A stretch of DNA of 64,000 bases from Methylomonas sp. LL1 (GCF_015711015.1 NZ_CP064653.1:3534001-3598000); one strand, 5' to 3'; positions 7,805 to 19,097 are shown, numbered from the stretch's first letter. Program-made: numbers and translations. Notes: generated by a model not told the origin, from the sequence alone.

Positions 7805-8756
7805 GGTAACTTGTGCCTTATCAATTAATCAGCCGGCAGCCTAATGCAAACGCCGGGTGCGATCAAGCAAATTGCATGGAAACTTGGTGGTGGGCCACGA
7901 TATGCTGCAAATACTCCCAGGCTGCGACAGTAAGCTTGCCGGGGCTCTCCCGGGGTGCCTTCGGAGCATGGTCCTACCTAAATTCTTCGTCTGTTGTATT
8001 CGTTTGCAGACAAAATGTCGGAAATTTCTCAGAGAAATCCTTGCTGAAAAATCAGGATATGCCGATTGTTGTGTTGTTTCGATTTGTCTATTTTATATGT
8101 TGAGGAGTTCACCAAAATTAACTTCCCGATGTTCAATTGACGGTTACCAGCTTAGTCAGGGTATCTTTTTAAATTGCCATACCTGCATGCCCTCTAGGGA
8201 AAATGGATTGCCGGAGTCGTAGACCGCCAAGCAAATCCAGACTCCAGCGTGCCTCCTTGGCTCTGAATATCCGCTCTTGTGCCCGGTTGATAGGACCAAC
8301 TTCTGAATAATCCGACAAATAACTAAGTTGGAGTTCTTGAATTGTCCTAATTACAAGGAACTTGAGGACGAACAGCTTATATCTGACATCGGCATCGTTT
8401 TGACTTGAGCGAGTCAATCTGTCGGCTAGGATAAAGGCGGTTTCACCCTCGATTAAGATGGATCGACCAGAAAGTTTAGCTGACATTTTTATGTCCAAAT
8501 GTCTAACATGGACTATAGTGACTGCAGTCAAGGATGCCAAAAATGGCGTGGCACAAGTTCATTGCGCTACTCGTGTTGAATACCCGTAACCGGGCGACCA
8601 AGAGGCCAAACTTGACCGACAAATCATTCCACATAGAAAATACTGCGCGACAATTGCCACACCTATTCTGTGGTAAAAGCAAATATAAGGCGCACGACCA
8701 AAGCGGCTTCAGCTTTTTGCCTTATGCGCTTTCAACCTTAATTCAGGAGTACGCAA
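7805..8756. other. Long intergenic region without a convincing gene
   Basis: About 950 bases, locally AT-richer than its surroundings. The only frame of note is on the minus strand (8169-8540), listed separately with low confidence. Other frames have no ribosome site, no family resemblance and atypical composition. The stretch may hold decayed genes. No hairpin-plus-T-run, tRNA or repeat was recognised. Confidence 0.5.
8169..8486 (-). CDS. Possible small hypothetical protein
   Basis: A frame of about 105 codons from an internal ATG (MSAKLSGRSILIEGETAF). It predicts a mostly helical, charged protein containing Leu-rich helices and several Arg/Gln. It resembles no family I recognise, and no Shine-Dalgarno sequence precedes the ATG. 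It could be a degraded gene. It lies alone in a long non-coding stretch upstream of the chemotaxis cluster. Confidence 0.25.
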   Translation of the reverse strand: MSAKLSGRSILIEGETAFILADRLTRSSQNDADVRYKLFVLKFLVIRTIQELQLSYLSDYSEVGPINRAQERIFRAKEARWSLDLLGGLRLRQSIFPRGHAGMAI

Positions 8757-9050
8757 ATGCAAACCCTGGCTATTGATGGCGAATTAACCATTTTTACCGC
8801 AGCCAAGCGGAAACCTCATTTACTTGAATTTTTGAAATCCGCCGACGAGCTGGAGCTCAATCTTGCGGCTGTCACCGAAATCGACACGGCGGGCCTGCAA
8901 CTACTGATTTTATTGAAGCGCGAAGCCGCTCGAGCAGGAAAAAGCCTGAGTTTTGTGATGCACAGCAACGCCGTGCTGGAGACATTGGAGCTTGCCAATC
9001 TCACCAGCTCGTTTGGCGATCAGGTTATGCTGACCCGCGGCCAGGAGTAA
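8757..9050 (+). CDS. STAS domain protein
   Basis: A 97-residue stand-alone STAS domain of the anti-anti-sigma type. The core motif is AVTEIDTAGLQLLILLKREA (about residues 40-59), in which the Thr after Asp takes the place of the usual phosphorylatable Ser. CAGGAG precedes the ATG by a normal distance. It is the first gene of the chemotaxis cluster and ends 5 bp before cheA, so it is probably co-transcribed and works with that signalling complex. No partner kinase or sigma factor gene is adjacent. Confidence 0.82.
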   Translation: MQTLAIDGELTIFTAAKRKPHLLEFLKSADELELNLAAVTEIDTAGLQLLILLKREAARAGKSLSFVMHSNAVLETLELANLTSSFGDQVMLTRGQE

Positions 9051-9055
9051 TCAGG

Positions 9056-11215
9056 ATGAACTTCGATGCGGAAATGCGCGATGCGCTTAAAACCTTCACC
9101 GTCGAAAGTCTCGAACTATTGCAGGATATGGAAGACGGATTACTTGGCCTGGAACAAGACCCGGATCCCGCCGAACGCATTAATGCCATATTTCGAACCG
9201 CTCACACCATCAAGGGTTCCGCCGGTCTGTTCGGGCTGGATCATATCGTCGCCTTCACCCATGTGGTGGAAAGCGTGCTCGATAGCTTGCGCGACGGTAA
9301 ATTGTCGGTCACCTCGGAACTGGTCGCCGCGCTACTGCCTTGCCGCGATCATATTTCCGTGTTGATAGGCTGCGTTGCCGACGGCCAAACCGAGGAAGAC
9401 TCTACGCTGACAGCCGCCGGCCGGCAACTGCTGGACGGATTACAGCCTTTTTTGAATTCCAGGCCGAACAGCAGCGTAACTGCGGTTGCCCAGCCTGACG
9501 ACAAGGTCGAGGCCGTCGGTGGAGGGGTTATCGAAGCCGGTAACTGGCATCTATTCCTGCAATTCGGCGAAAACAGCCTGCGCGATGGCATGGATCCCTT
9601 GTCGTTTATTCGCTATCTGGCAACCTTGGGCGAAATCGTGCATATAGCAACCCTCAGCCATTCGATACCGGATGCGGAGAATATGAACCCGGAAAACAGT
9701 TACCTGGGTTTCGAAATTATCTTGAAAAGCGATGCGAGCAAGGAAACCATCGACAGGGCATTCGATTTCGTCCGCGACGGCAGCCACATTCACATCTTGC
9801 CGCTGGAAAATCGTATCCCCTATTACGTCGAACTGATCGAGTCGCTAACGGAAGACAACGCCCAACTCGGCGAACTGCTGATCAAAAGCGGGGTGATTAC
9901 CCAACGCGAACTGGAACAAGGTCTGAAAACGCAACAAACTCAAGCTGAAACCTTGCCGGAAAACGCCCGCATCGGCGAAATTCTGGTGGATCAGCAAGTG
10001 GTACAGCAGCCATTGATCGATGCCGCGCTGGAAAAACAAAAACAGCTTAAGGATACTAAAGCCCGCGAAAACCAAAGCATCCGGGTCGACGCCGAACGCC
10101 TGGACAAATTGATAGACTTGATCGGCGAATTGGTGATTTCCACCGCCGCCGCCAGCCTGCGTGCTCAGCAAATTGGCGATGTAGCCTTACAGGAAACCAA
10201 TGCCGGCGTAATCAGCCTGGTCGAGGAAGTGCGCGACAGCGCGTTGCAATTGCGGATGGTGCCGATAGGTACCACCTTCAGCCGCTTTCAGCGCGTGGTA
10301 CGCGATGTCAGCAAGGAACTGGGCAAGGACATCAAGCTGGTGATCAGCGGCGCTGAAACCGAAGTCGATAAATCGGTGGTCGAAAAAATCGGCGATCCGT
10401 TGATGCATCTGGTGCGCAACGCGATGGACCACGGCATCGAACGCGCGGAGATCCGCGCCGAACGCGGCAAACCCGTGCAAGGCACCTTGCGGCTCAACGC
10501 TTATCACAGTTCCGGTAACATTGTGATCGAAGTCGGCGACGACGGCGGCGGATTGGACCGCGATAAAATCATGGCCAAGGCGGTCGAACGCGAACTGATA
10601 CCAGCGGGAGCAACGCTCAGCGACCAGGAAATTTACGCGCTGATCTTCGAACCCGGTTTCTCCACCGCCGACCAGGTGTCCAGTTTGTCGGGACGTGGGG
10701 TCGGCATGGACGTGGTCAAACGCAACATCACCGAATTGCGCGGCATTATTCATGTCGACAGCCTGCCCGGCCAAGGCACCACGCTACGCATCCATCTGCC
10801 GCTGACGCTGGCGATCATCGACGGTTTCCTGGTCGGCGTCGGCGATACCTCGTATGTGATTCCGCTGGATCGGGTGGTGGAATGCGTGGAGCTGCCGGTC
10901 GACGACAACCGTGACTACATGGAACTGCGTGGCGAAGTGTTGCCGTTTATCCGCTTGCGCAATCTGTTCCGTAAAAGTGGCGGATTGGCGCGGCGGCAAA
11001 ACGTCATCGTCGTCGAGCATCTCGACCTGAAAGCCGGCTTGGTGGTCGACAAATTGATGGGAGAACTGCAAACCGTGATCAAACCCTTGGGCAAATTGTT
11101 CGGCCACGTACAGGGTATCGGTGGGTCGACCATCCTCGGTAGCGGCGAAGTCGCGCTGATTATCGATGTTCCGACCATGCTTAGACAGCAAGAACAAGGT
11201 TCCGCAGCCGGCTGA
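9056..11215 (+). CDS. cheA: Chemotaxis histidine kinase CheA with MshEN-like insert
   Basis: A 719-residue cytoplasmic kinase. Domains in order: Hpt with phospho-acceptor H50 in FRTAHTIKGSAG, a variable middle region, dimerisation helices (about 345-400), the ATPase with N-box HLVRNAMDHGIE, G-boxes GDDGGGLD and GRGVGMDVV, and a C-terminal CheW-like domain. Between Hpt and kinase (about residues 268-330) lie two copies of a 24-residue motif (LGELLIKSGV.. and IGEILVDQQV.., each ending LxxQ) matching the c-di-GMP-binding MshEN pattern. There is no CheY-binding P2 domain that I can identify and no fused receiver. It phosphorylates response regulators encoded elsewhere. Confidence 0.95.
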   Translation: MNFDAEMRDALKTFTVESLELLQDMEDGLLGLEQDPDPAERINAIFRTAHTIKGSAGLFGLDHIVAFTHVVESVLDSLRDGKLSVTSELVAALLPCRDHISVLIGCVADGQTEEDSTLTAAGRQLLDGLQPFLNSRPNSSVTAVAQPDDKVEAVGGGVIEAGNWHLFLQFGENSLRDGMDPLSFIRYLATLGEIVHIATLSHSIPDAENMNPENSYLGFEIILKSDASKETIDRAFDFVRDGSHIHILPLENRIPYYVELIESLTEDNAQLGELLIKSGVITQRELEQGLKTQQTQAETLPENARIGEILVDQQVVQQPLIDAALEKQKQLKDTKARENQSIRVDAERLDKLIDLIGELVISTAAASLRAQQIGDVALQETNAGVISLVEEVRDSALQLRMVPIGTTFSRFQRVVRDVSKELGKDIKLVISGAETEVDKSVVEKIGDPLMHLVRNAMDHGIERAEIRAERGKPVQGTLRLNAYHSSGNIVIEVGDDGGGLDRDKIMAKAVERELIPAGATLSDQEIYALIFEPGFSTADQVSSLSGRGVGMDVVKRNITELRGIIHVDSLPGQGTTLRIHLPLTLAIIDGFLVGVGDTSYVIPLDRVVECVELPVDDNRDYMELRGEVLPFIRLRNLFRKSGGLARRQNVIVVEHLDLKAGLVVDKLMGELQTVIKPLGKLFGHVQGIGGSTILGSGEVALIIDVPTMLRQQEQGSAAG

Positions 11216-11312
11216 GTTGGGTTAATGCCAACGCGGGACGGAATGCGTATCCCGTCCCGAATATTTCGATTTAGCGCTAAATACAGGCAAACGTTTGGGG
11301 GCGGTGACTAGG

Positions 11313-11429
11313 ATTTGGTTGGAAATAATTTCCTTGAATTGATTGTAGGGGCGATTTTAATCGCCCTGGGCGAAAGAATTCAGCCTACAGGATATTCGAA
11401 TATCGGGAACTTATTTTTGACGGAATCCT
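11313..11429 (+). repeat. Dispersed intergenic repeat, longest copy
   Basis: This stretch between cheA and the first MCP gene combines two modules found elsewhere. The left part (11313-11370) matches 24391-24451 (TTTGGTTGsAAATAAT, then GGCGrTTTT and AATCGCC). The right part (11368-11429) matches the reverse complement of 50799-50868 (GAATTC, CCTACAGG, ATTCGAATAT, GGGAACTTATTTTTGACGG). The whole gap of 318 bp between the genes holds no coding sequence. Confidence 0.75.
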
Positions 11430-11534
11430 AAGTTGCCCCGCTAGGATGTAGGGCGAACGCCCATAAGCGATCCGCCCGTTAGGATTCATCACGAGGGTTT
11501 GTTGGTTCCTCTGTCATTGATCGGGAGAAGAAAC

Positions 11535-13712
11535 ATGTTTAAAAATATGAAAATCGGGATGCGACTCGGCCTAGGGTTTGCCGTGGTGTTGCTGTTGATG
11601 GTGGTTTTGACTTATGAAGGCCTCGGTGGCTTGTCGACTATCAATGGCAAGCTGGATAAAGTCCTGGATGAAAACAACGTTAAAACCGCCCTTTGCAATA
11701 CCATGGCCGAGAATACCCATATTGTTACGCGTGTCATTCGGACCCTCATTTTGGTGACAACGGATGACGAGATGCGGACGGAAAAGGAAAAAATCGATAA
11801 GGCGCGAGCCGCCTATAACAAAGCCAGAGAGGAGCTGGAAAAGTTTCCGGCCAGTGAAAAAGGCCAGGCGATCAGGAAAGCCATCGACGACGCGGCCGAG
11901 GCAGCCCGCGAAGTGAACAACAAGGTCATCGAACTGGCGCTGGCCAATAAAAATGCCGAAGCGACCGAGTTACTGATAAAAACCGCCGCGCCGCTGACCA
12001 ATAAATGGCAGGAGGCCATCGATGACAATCTGCAACGTCAGATCGAGAACAACGAAGCCGATGACAAGGCCGCCGAGGAGGCCTATAACGAGGTGCGCAG
12101 CCTGATGTTCCTGTTGGGCGGTATCGCCATCGTCATGGGCGTCGGTATTGCATTCTGGGTGACGCGCTCCATCACAGTACCCCTGAACACCGCGATGGAT
12201 ACCGCCCAAAAAATTGCCGCCGGCGATTTGTCTTCCAATATTCAGGTCAACAGCAGCGATGAAACCGGCCAGTTGCTGGCGGCGATGAAAGCCATGACCG
12301 ACACGCTGAAAGGCGTACTGGCCGACACCGATATATTGATCAAGGCCGCCGCCGTCGGCGAACTCGAAACCCGTGCCGATGCCAACAAATACCAAGGCGA
12401 TTTTCGCAAATTGGTACAAGGAGTCAACGATACCATTACCAACATTGCCGAACCACTGAAAGTGACCTCCGGCTATGTCGACCAGATTGCCAAGGGCATC
12501 ATTCCCGCCAATATCACCACGGACTACAAGGGCGAATACCGAGTAATCCGGGATAACCTCAACACATTGGTCAAGATGATGGGCGATCTGCTGGCGCAGA
12601 CCGATGTCATCATTCAGGGCGCCACTAGTGGCGTGCTGGATAAACGCGCCAACGCCGACATGTTTCAGGGCGGCTGGAATCAATTGGTGGCCGGCATCAA
12701 TAAAACCCTGGATGGCATCGTGTTGCCGATCAATGAAGTGGTCGAAGTGTTGACGCAGGTGGAACAAGGCGACCTGACCCGCACCGTCAAGGGCAACTAT
12801 CAAGGCCAGCTCGGCGACTTCAAGGACACTGTCAATAACACCATCGCCAAACTCTCGCAAACCATCGCCGAAGTGATCAGCGCCGCCGATCAGCTTGGCA
12901 ATGCGTCCGAGCAAATCAGCGCCACCTCGCAATCCCTGTCGCAAGCTTCCAGCGAGCAGGCCTCCAGCGTCGAGGAAACCAGTTCCAGCATCGAGCAAAT
13001 GGCGGCCAGCATTAACCAGAATACCGAAAACGCCAGGGTCACCGACGGTATGGCCAGCAAGGCTTCGCAGGAAGCCAGCCAAGGCGGCATCGCCGTCAAG
13101 CAAACCGTGGAAGCAATGAAAAGCATCGCCGGCAAAATAGGCATCATCGACGATATCGCCTACCAAACCAATATGCTGGCGTTGAATGCCGCTATCGAAG
13201 CCGCTCGTGCCGGCGATCACGGCAAGGGTTTCGCGGTGGTGGCGGCCGAGGTGCGCAAATTGGCCGAACGCAGCCAGGTGGCGGCCCAGGAGATCGGTGA
13301 GTTGGCGGAAACCAGCGTCAAAACCGCCGAAAGCGCCGGCCAATTGCTGGATGCCATCGTGCCCAGCATCGCCAAAACCTCCGATTTGGTGCAAGAAATC
13401 GCCGCTGCTTCACAGGAGCAATCGGCCGGAGTCGGGCAGGTCAACACCGCGATGAACCAGATGAACCAGATTACTCAGCAAAATGCGTCGGCCAGCGAAC
13501 AACTGGCGGCCACCGCCGAGGAAATGACCGGCCAGGCCGAACAACTCCAAAATCTGATGAGCTTTTTCAAAATCGGCCAGGACAGTAAATCCGGCTTTAG
13601 ACATTCCGGTACGAAAGTCGATAAAAAAGCCGACAGACCCAAACAGATTTTGCAGGTTAACCGTGTCGGCGGCGATGGCGACATTAATGCAAGCAAATTT
13701 GAACGTTTCTAG
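11535..13712 (+). CDS. Methyl-accepting chemotaxis protein 1
   Basis: A 725-residue transmembrane chemoreceptor. TM1 is at about 12-30, a periplasmic helical-bundle sensor at 31-190 and TM2 at about 193-213. These are followed by a HAMP domain and two more HAMP-like modules (each with xRADxxxYxGDFRKLVxGxN-type sequence), then the signalling hairpin (tip [20 protein letters not shown]). The ATG at 11535 follows GGGAGAAG. It relays ligand state to CheA through CheW (next gene). The C-terminal tail lacks an obvious CheR/CheB pentapeptide tether. The ligand is unknown. Confidence 0.93.
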   Translation: MFKNMKIGMRLGLGFAVVLLLMVVLTYEGLGGLSTINGKLDKVLDENNVKTALCNTMAENTHIVTRVIRTLILVTTDDEMRTEKEKIDKARAAYNKAREELEKFPASEKGQAIRKAIDDAAEAAREVNNKVIELALANKNAEATELLIKTAAPLTNKWQEAIDDNLQRQIENNEADDKAAEEAYNEVRSLMFLLGGIAIVMGVGIAFWVTRSITVPLNTAMDTAQKIAAGDLSSNIQVNSSDETGQLLAAMKAMTDTLKGVLADTDILIKAAAVGELETRADANKYQGDFRKLVQGVNDTITNIAEPLKVTSGYVDQIAKGIIPANITTDYKGEYRVIRDNLNTLVKMMGDLLAQTDVIIQGATSGVLDKRANADMFQGGWNQLVAGINKTLDGIVLPINEVVEVLTQVEQGDLTRTVKGNYQGQLGDFKDTVNNTIAKLSQTIAEVISAADQLGNASEQISATSQSLSQASSEQASSVEETSSSIEQMAASINQNTENARVTDGMASKASQEASQGGIAVKQTVEAMKSIAGKIGIIDDIAYQTNMLALNAAIEAARAGDHGKGFAVVAAEVRKLAERSQVAAQEIGELAETSVKTAESAGQLLDAIVPSIAKTSDLVQEIAAASQEQSAGVGQVNTAMNQMNQITQQNASASEQLAATAEEMTGQAEQLQNLMSFFKIGQDSKSGFRHSGTKVDKKADRPKQILQVNRVGGDGDINASKFERF

Positions 13713-13721
13713 GAGCGGATC

Positions 13722-14270
13722 ATGTCAGTCATCGCAACTAACGACCAATTACCGGCCGTGCTGGCGGAAAACCGGCTTGCCGGTGCCGGCCAATACCTCA
13801 CCTTCGTGCTCGGCAGCGAGGTCTATGCGCTTGGGATTTTGCACATCAAGGAAATTATCGATTACGGCAATTTGACCGAAGTGCCGATGATGCCGGCCTG
13901 CGTGCGTGGCGTAATCAACCTGCGCGGTAGCGTGGTGCCGGTAGTCGATCTGATGGCGCGTTTCGGTAAAGGCAATACCTCGATTGCCAAGCGCACCGGT
14001 ATTGTCATCGTCGAAACAGTTGGTCAATCCGCCGATAATCAGCAGGATATCGGCATCATTGTCGACGCAGTCAACGAAGTGATCGATATAGCCCGGCAAG
14101 ACATAGAGCCTCCGCCCAGTTTCGGTGCCGGCATCAGGCCGGAATTCATCAACGGCATGGCCAAACGCAACGACCGCTTCATCATACTGCTCGACGTCAA
14201 TAAGGTCTTGTCGGTGGAAGAGATGGTGGCTTTAGGCAAAAGCGGCGATAGGCTTGCCGCTCCGGAATAA
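13722..14270 (+). CDS. cheW: Chemotaxis coupling protein CheW
   Basis: A 182-residue CheW. Signatures are YLTFVLGSEVYALGILHIKE, TEVPMMPACVRGVINLRGSV (about 50-70) and VPVVDL. It couples receptors to CheA. It sits 9 bp after MCP1 with AGGAG before the ATG and is followed by two further receptor genes, consistent with one operon. A 15-20 residue N-terminal extension precedes the domain. Confidence 0.96.
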   Translation: MSVIATNDQLPAVLAENRLAGAGQYLTFVLGSEVYALGILHIKEIIDYGNLTEVPMMPACVRGVINLRGSVVPVVDLMARFGKGNTSIAKRTGIVIVETVGQSADNQQDIGIIVDAVNEVIDIARQDIEPPPSFGAGIRPEFINGMAKRNDRFIILLDVNKVLSVEEMVALGKSGDRLAAPE

Positions 14271-14405
14271 ATAGGCACAATTTATTTCGAAGTACCCGAT
14301 CCGATTCATCCCGCAACATAAGATGGAGAGAGTCGGATGATCCTGAACTTGAGTTATAGGCTTGATGAATGAAGCGCATCCGTCAGAGAGGGGAAGGAAT
14401 AAAGC

Positions 14406-16817
14406 ATGAAAAATATCAAAATTGCAGCCAAGCTCGGCCTTGGTTATGGCATGGCTATCTTGATTCTGTTGGCAATTGGAGGGTTTTCCTTTCTAACTTT
14501 GGACAAGGCCGACACACAGTGGCATAGCTTCGAAAACAATGACATCGTCAAGAAGGACTTGATCGCCAATGGCAACCGTACCCTGGGCGATGCGATTCAC
14601 CATTTCAAAAACTATCTGCTGCGCGGCGCCCAATACGACCGGAAATTCTCATCTGATATCGAAGCCCTCAAGCGCATTGTCGCTTCCTATCGAGCCATTG
14701 CCAAAACCACCGACGAAGAGCGCGCATTGCTCCGAGAGATCGATGCGGCGGCGGATGCCTATCTGGCGGATATGGGAAAACTGGTTCAATTGCGGGGCGA
14801 TGGAGCTAACATCGAGGCTTTGGACACGGGCATCAAGGGCGCGGACAAACCTATTTATGCCGCATTCGAACAGTTGCAAATTCTGTCCGCAAAACAATTC
14901 AGCCAGTCGACTCAAGAATTTGGCGAGGCATTGGATAATGCCAAGGCCATTATCGGAGTCATGATGCTGCTGGCCTTGGTACTGATGGCCGTACTGTCGG
15001 CAAGCATCACCTCGGCGATTACTCGGCCGCTACGGAATGCGCTGGAAGTGGTCAATCGTATTTCCGAGGGCGATTTTCGCAATAGCCTCGACATCAACCG
15101 CAAGGACGAAATCGGCCAGTTATTGGCCGCCATGAAACGGATGAGCGATACGCTAACAAGCGTGCTGCTTGATACCGATAACCTGATAGAAGCCGCTTCG
15201 GTGGGTAAACTCGATGCGCGGGCCGATTCGGATCAATACCATGGCGATTTCCGCAAACTGGTTGCCGGCCTCAACCAGGCTATCGCTACCATTGCCGAAC
15301 CGGTCAAATTAGCCTCGGTCTATATCGATCAAATTGCCGTGGGTATGATCCCCGCCACTATCACGACCGATTACAAGGGCGAATACCGGGTCATTCGCGA
15401 TAATCTCAACATCCTGGTTAAGCTAATGGGCGACTTGCAGGCCCAGATCGACATCATCATTCAGGCGGCAAGCGATGGCGAACTGGATAAACGCGCCGAT
15501 GCCGAGATGTTTTCCGGGGACTGGAATAAATTGGTAAAAGGCATCAATCAATCCCTGGATTGTATTGTTCTGCCAATCAACGAAGTCATAGAGGTTTTAG
15601 CTCGGGTCGAACAAGGCGATTTGACGTATAGCGTCAAGGGTAACTACCAAGGCCAGCTCGGCGATTTTAAGGACACCGTCAACAACACAGTCTCGCAACT
15701 ATCACACACCATGGAAGAAGTCGTCGACGCGGCCGACCAGTTGGGCAATTCTTCCGGCCAGATCAGTTCCACGTCGCAATCCCTATCTCAGGCAACCACC
15801 GAACAGGCGGCCGGCGTCGAGGAAACCACCTCGAGTATCGAACAGATGGTATCCAGCATCAAGCAAAATGCCGAGAATGCCCAAGTCACCGACAGCATGG
15901 CGGGCAAAGCCTCCAAGGAGGCTATCGAAGGCGGCGAGGCGGTGAAACAAACCGTGGAAGCGATGAAGGTTATCGCCGATAAAATAGGTATTGTCGATGA
16001 CATCGCCTATCAAACCAATATGTTGGCCCTGAACGCCGCGATCGAAGCCGCTCGCGCCGGCGATCACGGCAAAGGCTTCGCGGTAGTGGCGGCGGAGGTG
16101 CGCAAACTGGCCGAACGCAGCCAGATCGCGGCCCGGGAAATCGGGCAACTGGCGGAAACCAGTGTCAGTACCGCGGAGAATGCCGGGCAACTGCTGGATG
16201 CCATCGTACCCAACATCGCCACGACCTCGACCCTGGTAAGGGAAATCGTTGCCGCGTCGCGGGAACAATCCTCCGGGGTGGTACAGATCAATACCGCAAT
16301 GAACCAGATGAACCAGATCACGCAGCAAAACGCCTCGACCGCCGAAGAGCTGGCGAGCACCGCCGAGGAAATGACAGGCCAGGCCAAGCATCTGCAAACG
16401 TTGATGAGTTTTTTCAAGATCGGACAGCATACCAACGCGGGCATGGCCGGAGCGGAGATTGATATCGACTTGAATGAAGCCATCCAGGCGCATGGCGAAT
16501 GGAAAACCAAATTGGGCAATGCGTGCCAATTCAGAGAACACATGGATAGCGCCACCATCAGCCGCGACGACTGCTGCAAACTTGGCAAATGGCTGCATGG
16601 CAAGGCCAGGCGCGATTATCGGCAACTGGGCGGTTATTCGGATTGTGTAAAGAAACATGCCGCTTTCCACCGCGAGGCCGGCAAGGTGGCCGAATTCATT
16701 AATAGCGAGCAGTATGCCGTGGCTGAAACCATGCTGAAGAACGGTAGCCGGTATGCCTCGGTATCCGCCGAGGTCTGTAAGGCTATTGTGGCGTTGAAGA
16801 AAGAAGCGGGCTTGTAA
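14406..16817 (+). CDS. Methyl-accepting chemotaxis protein 2 with C-terminal CZB domain
   Basis: An 803-residue receptor with the same plan as MCP1 (TM1 at about 10-28, helical sensor, TM2 at about 180-200, HAMP plus two HAMP-like repeats, signalling hairpin). It adds about 110 residues forming a chemoreceptor zinc-binding (CZB) domain: [20 protein letters not shown] and HAAFHREAG supply the three-His/one-Cys zinc site. CZB domains in other receptors respond to zinc or to oxidation of the zinc-bound Cys. The gene lies 135 bp after cheW. Confidence 0.93.
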   Translation: MKNIKIAAKLGLGYGMAILILLAIGGFSFLTLDKADTQWHSFENNDIVKKDLIANGNRTLGDAIHHFKNYLLRGAQYDRKFSSDIEALKRIVASYRAIAKTTDEERALLREIDAAADAYLADMGKLVQLRGDGANIEALDTGIKGADKPIYAAFEQLQILSAKQFSQSTQEFGEALDNAKAIIGVMMLLALVLMAVLSASITSAITRPLRNALEVVNRISEGDFRNSLDINRKDEIGQLLAAMKRMSDTLTSVLLDTDNLIEAASVGKLDARADSDQYHGDFRKLVAGLNQAIATIAEPVKLASVYIDQIAVGMIPATITTDYKGEYRVIRDNLNILVKLMGDLQAQIDIIIQAASDGELDKRADAEMFSGDWNKLVKGINQSLDCIVLPINEVIEVLARVEQGDLTYSVKGNYQGQLGDFKDTVNNTVSQLSHTMEEVVDAADQLGNSSGQISSTSQSLSQATTEQAAGVEETTSSIEQMVSSIKQNAENAQVTDSMAGKASKEAIEGGEAVKQTVEAMKVIADKIGIVDDIAYQTNMLALNAAIEAARAGDHGKGFAVVAAEVRKLAERSQIAAREIGQLAETSVSTAENAGQLLDAIVPNIATTSTLVREIVAASREQSSGVVQINTAMNQMNQITQQNASTAEELASTAEEMTGQAKHLQTLMSFFKIGQHTNAGMAGAEIDIDLNEAIQAHGEWKTKLGNACQFREHMDSATISRDDCCKLGKWLHGKARRDYRQLGGYSDCVKKHAAFHREAGKVAEFINSEQYAVAETMLKNGSRYASVSAEVCKAIVALKKEAGL

Positions 16818-16931
16818 CCGGGTGCAAAAAAGAACCTGTAAGCCATGGCCGGCCGGATCATATTTCAGGGCCGATTGGTTGCCACCATCAAGATTAGCAA
16901 CTGAACGGAAGAGCTAACAAGGGAGGGGGTT

Positions 16932-19097
16932 ATGTTTAACAACATGAAATTAGGGGTACGTATCGGCTTAGGGTTTCTGATTGCGCTGTTTTTCCTGATT
17001 ACTACCGGTATCAATAGCGTCGGCAATTTGAAATCGGCAAATCAGGGTTTGAAAACGGTTTATGAAGACCGAGTACTACCGTTGAAAGGGCTTAAAGTCA
17101 TCGCGGATGCCTATGCGGTCAGCGTGATAGACGCCGTTAATAAAACCAATGCCGGTCTTATGAACGCGGAGGATGCACTAAAGAGCATTCAGGATGCCGA
17201 CCGACTGATTAAACAAGAGTGGGATGCCTATATGGCTACCGAGTTGACGGTGGAGGAAAAAAGGCTGGCGCAACAAGCTAAAACGTTGTTCGATGCGGCC
17301 AACCGGGATATTCAGCACCTGGTATCGGCTCTATCCGGCAAAACCGGGAATATTCAGGGACAATTGGCGGTATTCGACGGGCCGTTATACGCGAATATCG
17401 ATCCTATCGGCGGCAAGGTCACCGAATTGATCGAATTACAACTCAGGGTAGCCGAGCAGGTCTATCAAACCGCTTCGGCTGAATATCGCGATACGCTGAA
17501 GCTGACTATCGCGATAATTATTGCCGCTGTTGTTATCTCACTATTGACCGGTTTTGCGATCACGCGTAGCGTGACTAGGCAGTTGGGCGGAGAGCCGGAT
17601 TTCGTCGCCACGCTGGCCAATAAAATTGCCGCCGGCGACCTGACTACCCGGATCGATCTGAAGCCCGGCGATGCCGCCAGCGTGATGGCGGCGATGAAAA
17701 GCATGGTATTTGCCATTCAGGCGCTGGTTGACGATATGGCCGAGTTGTCCAAGGCGGCGGTGGAAGGCAGGTTGGAGTCGCGCGCCGATGCCGGCCGGCA
17801 TCGGGGCGATTACCGCAAGATCACCGAAGGCGTCAATGCCACGCTGGATGCGGTGATAGGGCCGCTCAACGTAGCGGCCGATTATGTCGACAGTATCGCC
17901 AAGGGCCGGATCCCAGCTAAAATCACTGATTCCTACAACGGCGATTTCAACATCATCAAAAACAACCTCAACACCTGCATCGACTCTATTGATTTGATGC
18001 GCGCCGATGTGCGCACCCTTTCGATTGCAGCGCTTGAAGGACGGTTGACCACGCGCGCGGATGCTAGTCAACATCAGGGTGCCTACGGAAAAATCATTCA
18101 GGGTTTCAACGATACCCTAGACAGCGTGATACAGCCTATCAATGAGGTGGTGGAGGTGTTGGCCCGAGTGGAACAAGGCGATCTGACGCATAGTGTAAGC
18201 GGCAATTACCAGGGGCAGCTCGGCGATTTCAAGAACACCGTCAACACAACCATTGCCAAACTCTCGCAAACCATTGCCGAAGTCATCAGCGCCGCGGAGC
18301 AACTGAGTAATGCGTCCGAACAAATCAGCGCCACCTCGCAGTCATTGTCGCAAACCTCCAGCGAACAGGCCGCCGGTGTCGAGCAAGCCAGTTCCAGTAT
18401 TGAGCAGATGTCGGCCAGCATCAATCAAAATGCCGAGAACGCCAAAATCACCGATGGCATGGCCGGTAATGCTACACGGGAAGCCGGCGAAGGCGGCGCC
18501 GCGGTCAAGCAAACCTTGGAAGCGATGAAAAGCATAGCCGGCAAGATTGGTATCATCGACGACATCGCCTATCAGACCAACATGCTGGCGTTGAACGCCG
18601 CGATCGAAGCGGCCAGGGCGGGCGATCAAGGCAAGGGGTTCGCGGTGGTGGCCGCCGAAGTGCGCAAACTGGCGGAACGTAGCCAACTGGCGGCCCAGGA
18701 AATCGGCGAACTGGCCGGAACCAGTGTCAGAACGGCTCAAACCGCCGGTCAGTTACTGGATGATATTGTCGGCAGCATCGTCAAAACCTCGGGTCTGGTG
18801 CGGGAAATCTCCGCCGCATCGGGGGAACAATCGGCGGGCGTCAATCAGATTAACCTCGCGATGAACCAGATGAACCAAATTACTCAACAAAATGCGGCGG
18901 CCAGTGAACAACTGGCTGCCACCGCCGAGGAAATGACCGATCAGGCCGAACAGTTGCAAAACCTGATGAGCTTTTTCAATATCAGCCTCGCCAAGGGCGA
19001 TTCGGGATTTTCGGTGCCGAAAACCGGCAAGAAGAAATCCGCCATATTATTGGCATTCGATCGCAGTAGCGTCGGCGGTAAATTCGGTCGGTTCTAG
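16932..19097 (+). CDS. Methyl-accepting chemotaxis protein 3
   Basis: A 721-residue receptor. The periplasmic domain (about 32-185) differs clearly from the other two, beginning [20 protein letters not shown], a pattern typical of four-helix-bundle MCP sensors. TM2 is at about 190-210. The HAMP modules and signalling hairpin (tip with [11 protein letters not shown]) are nearly the same as in MCP1. GGGAGGGGG precedes the ATG. Its stop lies 12 bp before cheR. Confidence 0.93.
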   Translation: MFNNMKLGVRIGLGFLIALFFLITTGINSVGNLKSANQGLKTVYEDRVLPLKGLKVIADAYAVSVIDAVNKTNAGLMNAEDALKSIQDADRLIKQEWDAYMATELTVEEKRLAQQAKTLFDAANRDIQHLVSALSGKTGNIQGQLAVFDGPLYANIDPIGGKVTELIELQLRVAEQVYQTASAEYRDTLKLTIAIIIAAVVISLLTGFAITRSVTRQLGGEPDFVATLANKIAAGDLTTRIDLKPGDAASVMAAMKSMVFAIQALVDDMAELSKAAVEGRLESRADAGRHRGDYRKITEGVNATLDAVIGPLNVAADYVDSIAKGRIPAKITDSYNGDFNIIKNNLNTCIDSIDLMRADVRTLSIAALEGRLTTRADASQHQGAYGKIIQGFNDTLDSVIQPINEVVEVLARVEQGDLTHSVSGNYQGQLGDFKNTVNTTIAKLSQTIAEVISAAEQLSNASEQISATSQSLSQTSSEQAAGVEQASSSIEQMSASINQNAENAKITDGMAGNATREAGEGGAAVKQTLEAMKSIAGKIGIIDDIAYQTNMLALNAAIEAARAGDQGKGFAVVAAEVRKLAERSQLAAQEIGELAGTSVRTAQTAGQLLDDIVGSIVKTSGLVREISAASGEQSAGVNQINLAMNQMNQITQQNAAASEQLAATAEEMTDQAEQLQNLMSFFNISLAKGDSGFSVPKTGKKKSAILLAFDRSSVGGKFGRF

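Noticed and set aside
8547-8563. Sigma54-like promoter (TGGCAC..TTGC)
   Set aside because: The GG to GC spacing is 12 instead of 10 bases, so it does not fit sigma54.
12300-12800. Internal repeats in chemoreceptor genes as possible recombination repeats
   Set aside because: They are protein-level HAMP-like module repeats of this receptor class, not DNA repeats.
11970-13394. Long minus-strand frame opposite the first chemoreceptor gene, with similar ones opposite MCP2 and lpd
   Set aside because: These are shadows of biased coding on the plus strand. They have no ribosome sites and an atypical His/Gly-rich composition.
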